From NCBI RefSeq assembly GCF_000171615.1, contig NZ_ABFU01000005.3, positions 1-58,980 of the forward strand: a DNA stretch of 58,980 nt, given 5' to 3'. Position 1 is the first letter of the stretch, and each line of letters starts with the position of its first letter. Below the pieces are notes generated by a model. The model made no database searches. It saw only the letters and a program-made list of their open reading frames with translations, and was not told the origin of the DNA. Below, piece by piece: positions 58,968-58,980 of the stretch. The position numbers and the translations under genes were made by a program. Source of the DNA: Bacillus coahuilensis m4-4. Lineage in GTDB: Bacteria > Bacillota > Bacilli > Bacillales > Bacillaceae_K.

Positions 58968-58980
58968 TATCATTTGCACG

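Overview
The window comes from a low-GC, spore-forming Bacillota bacterium, most likely a member of the Bacillaceae (Bacillus sensu lato). Evidence: the gene order matches the Bacillus subtilis chromosome from ctsR to pdaB almost gene for gene; sporulation genes (pdaB, kbaA, gerD, cwlD, sigH) are present; the CtsR/McsA/McsB/ClpC heat-shock operon is present; ribosome binding sites are strong and purine-rich; and S14, L33 and L36 are the zinc-binding type. Nearly all genes lie on the minus strand, so the biological order runs from high to low coordinates. I could not assign a species.

Layout in transcription order (high to low coordinates). 58.9-58.3 kb: a small plus-strand membrane-protein ORF and the CtsR-controlled promoter. 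58.3-53.8 kb: ctsR-mcsA-mcsB-clpC, protein quality control and arginine phosphorylation. 53.6-49.9 kb: radA, disA, yacL, DNA repair and c-di-AMP. 49.9-43 kb: ispD, ispF, gltX, a T-box, cysE, cysS, mrnC, rlmB, rae1, covering isoprenoids, aminoacylation, cysteine and RNA processing. 43-38.6 kb: sigH, rpmG, secE, nusG, rplK, rplA, L10 leader, rplJ, rplL. 38.5-30.4 kb: a methyltransferase, rpoB, rpoC. 30.3-25.6 kb: rplGB, rpsL, rpsG, fusA, tuf (str operon). 25.4-10.3 kb: the S10, spc and alpha ribosomal protein operons with secY, adk, map, infA and rpoA. 9.9-5.7 kb: ecfA1, ecfA2, ecfT, truA, rplM, rpsI. 5.7-0.1 kb: a decayed TetR-type gene, ybaK-like gene, cwlD, salA, gerD (plus), kbaA, pdaB (plus) and a small conserved-looking ORF.

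The genes together form the cell's core gene-expression machinery: RNA polymerase, about half of the ribosome, elongation factors, the Sec channel, tRNA charging and stress control, with a small sporulation and germination cluster at the low-coordinate end. I see no phage, insertion sequence, CRISPR array, tRNA or rRNA gene, and no new multi-gene system.

The most notable observation is technical. Nine core genes (pdaB, salA, ecfA2, ecfA1, rpsM, rpsE, fusA, nusG, yacL) carry single-base indels, most of them in or beside A/T homopolymers. Several of these genes are essential, so sequencing or assembly error is the likely cause. Beyond that, interesting non-coding structures include a terminator/antiterminator-like leader before ecfA1, a terminator plus a ribosome-binding-site bypass hairpin before nusG, a possible attenuator before rpoB, and perfect inverted repeats in the secY-adk and rplK-rplA gaps.
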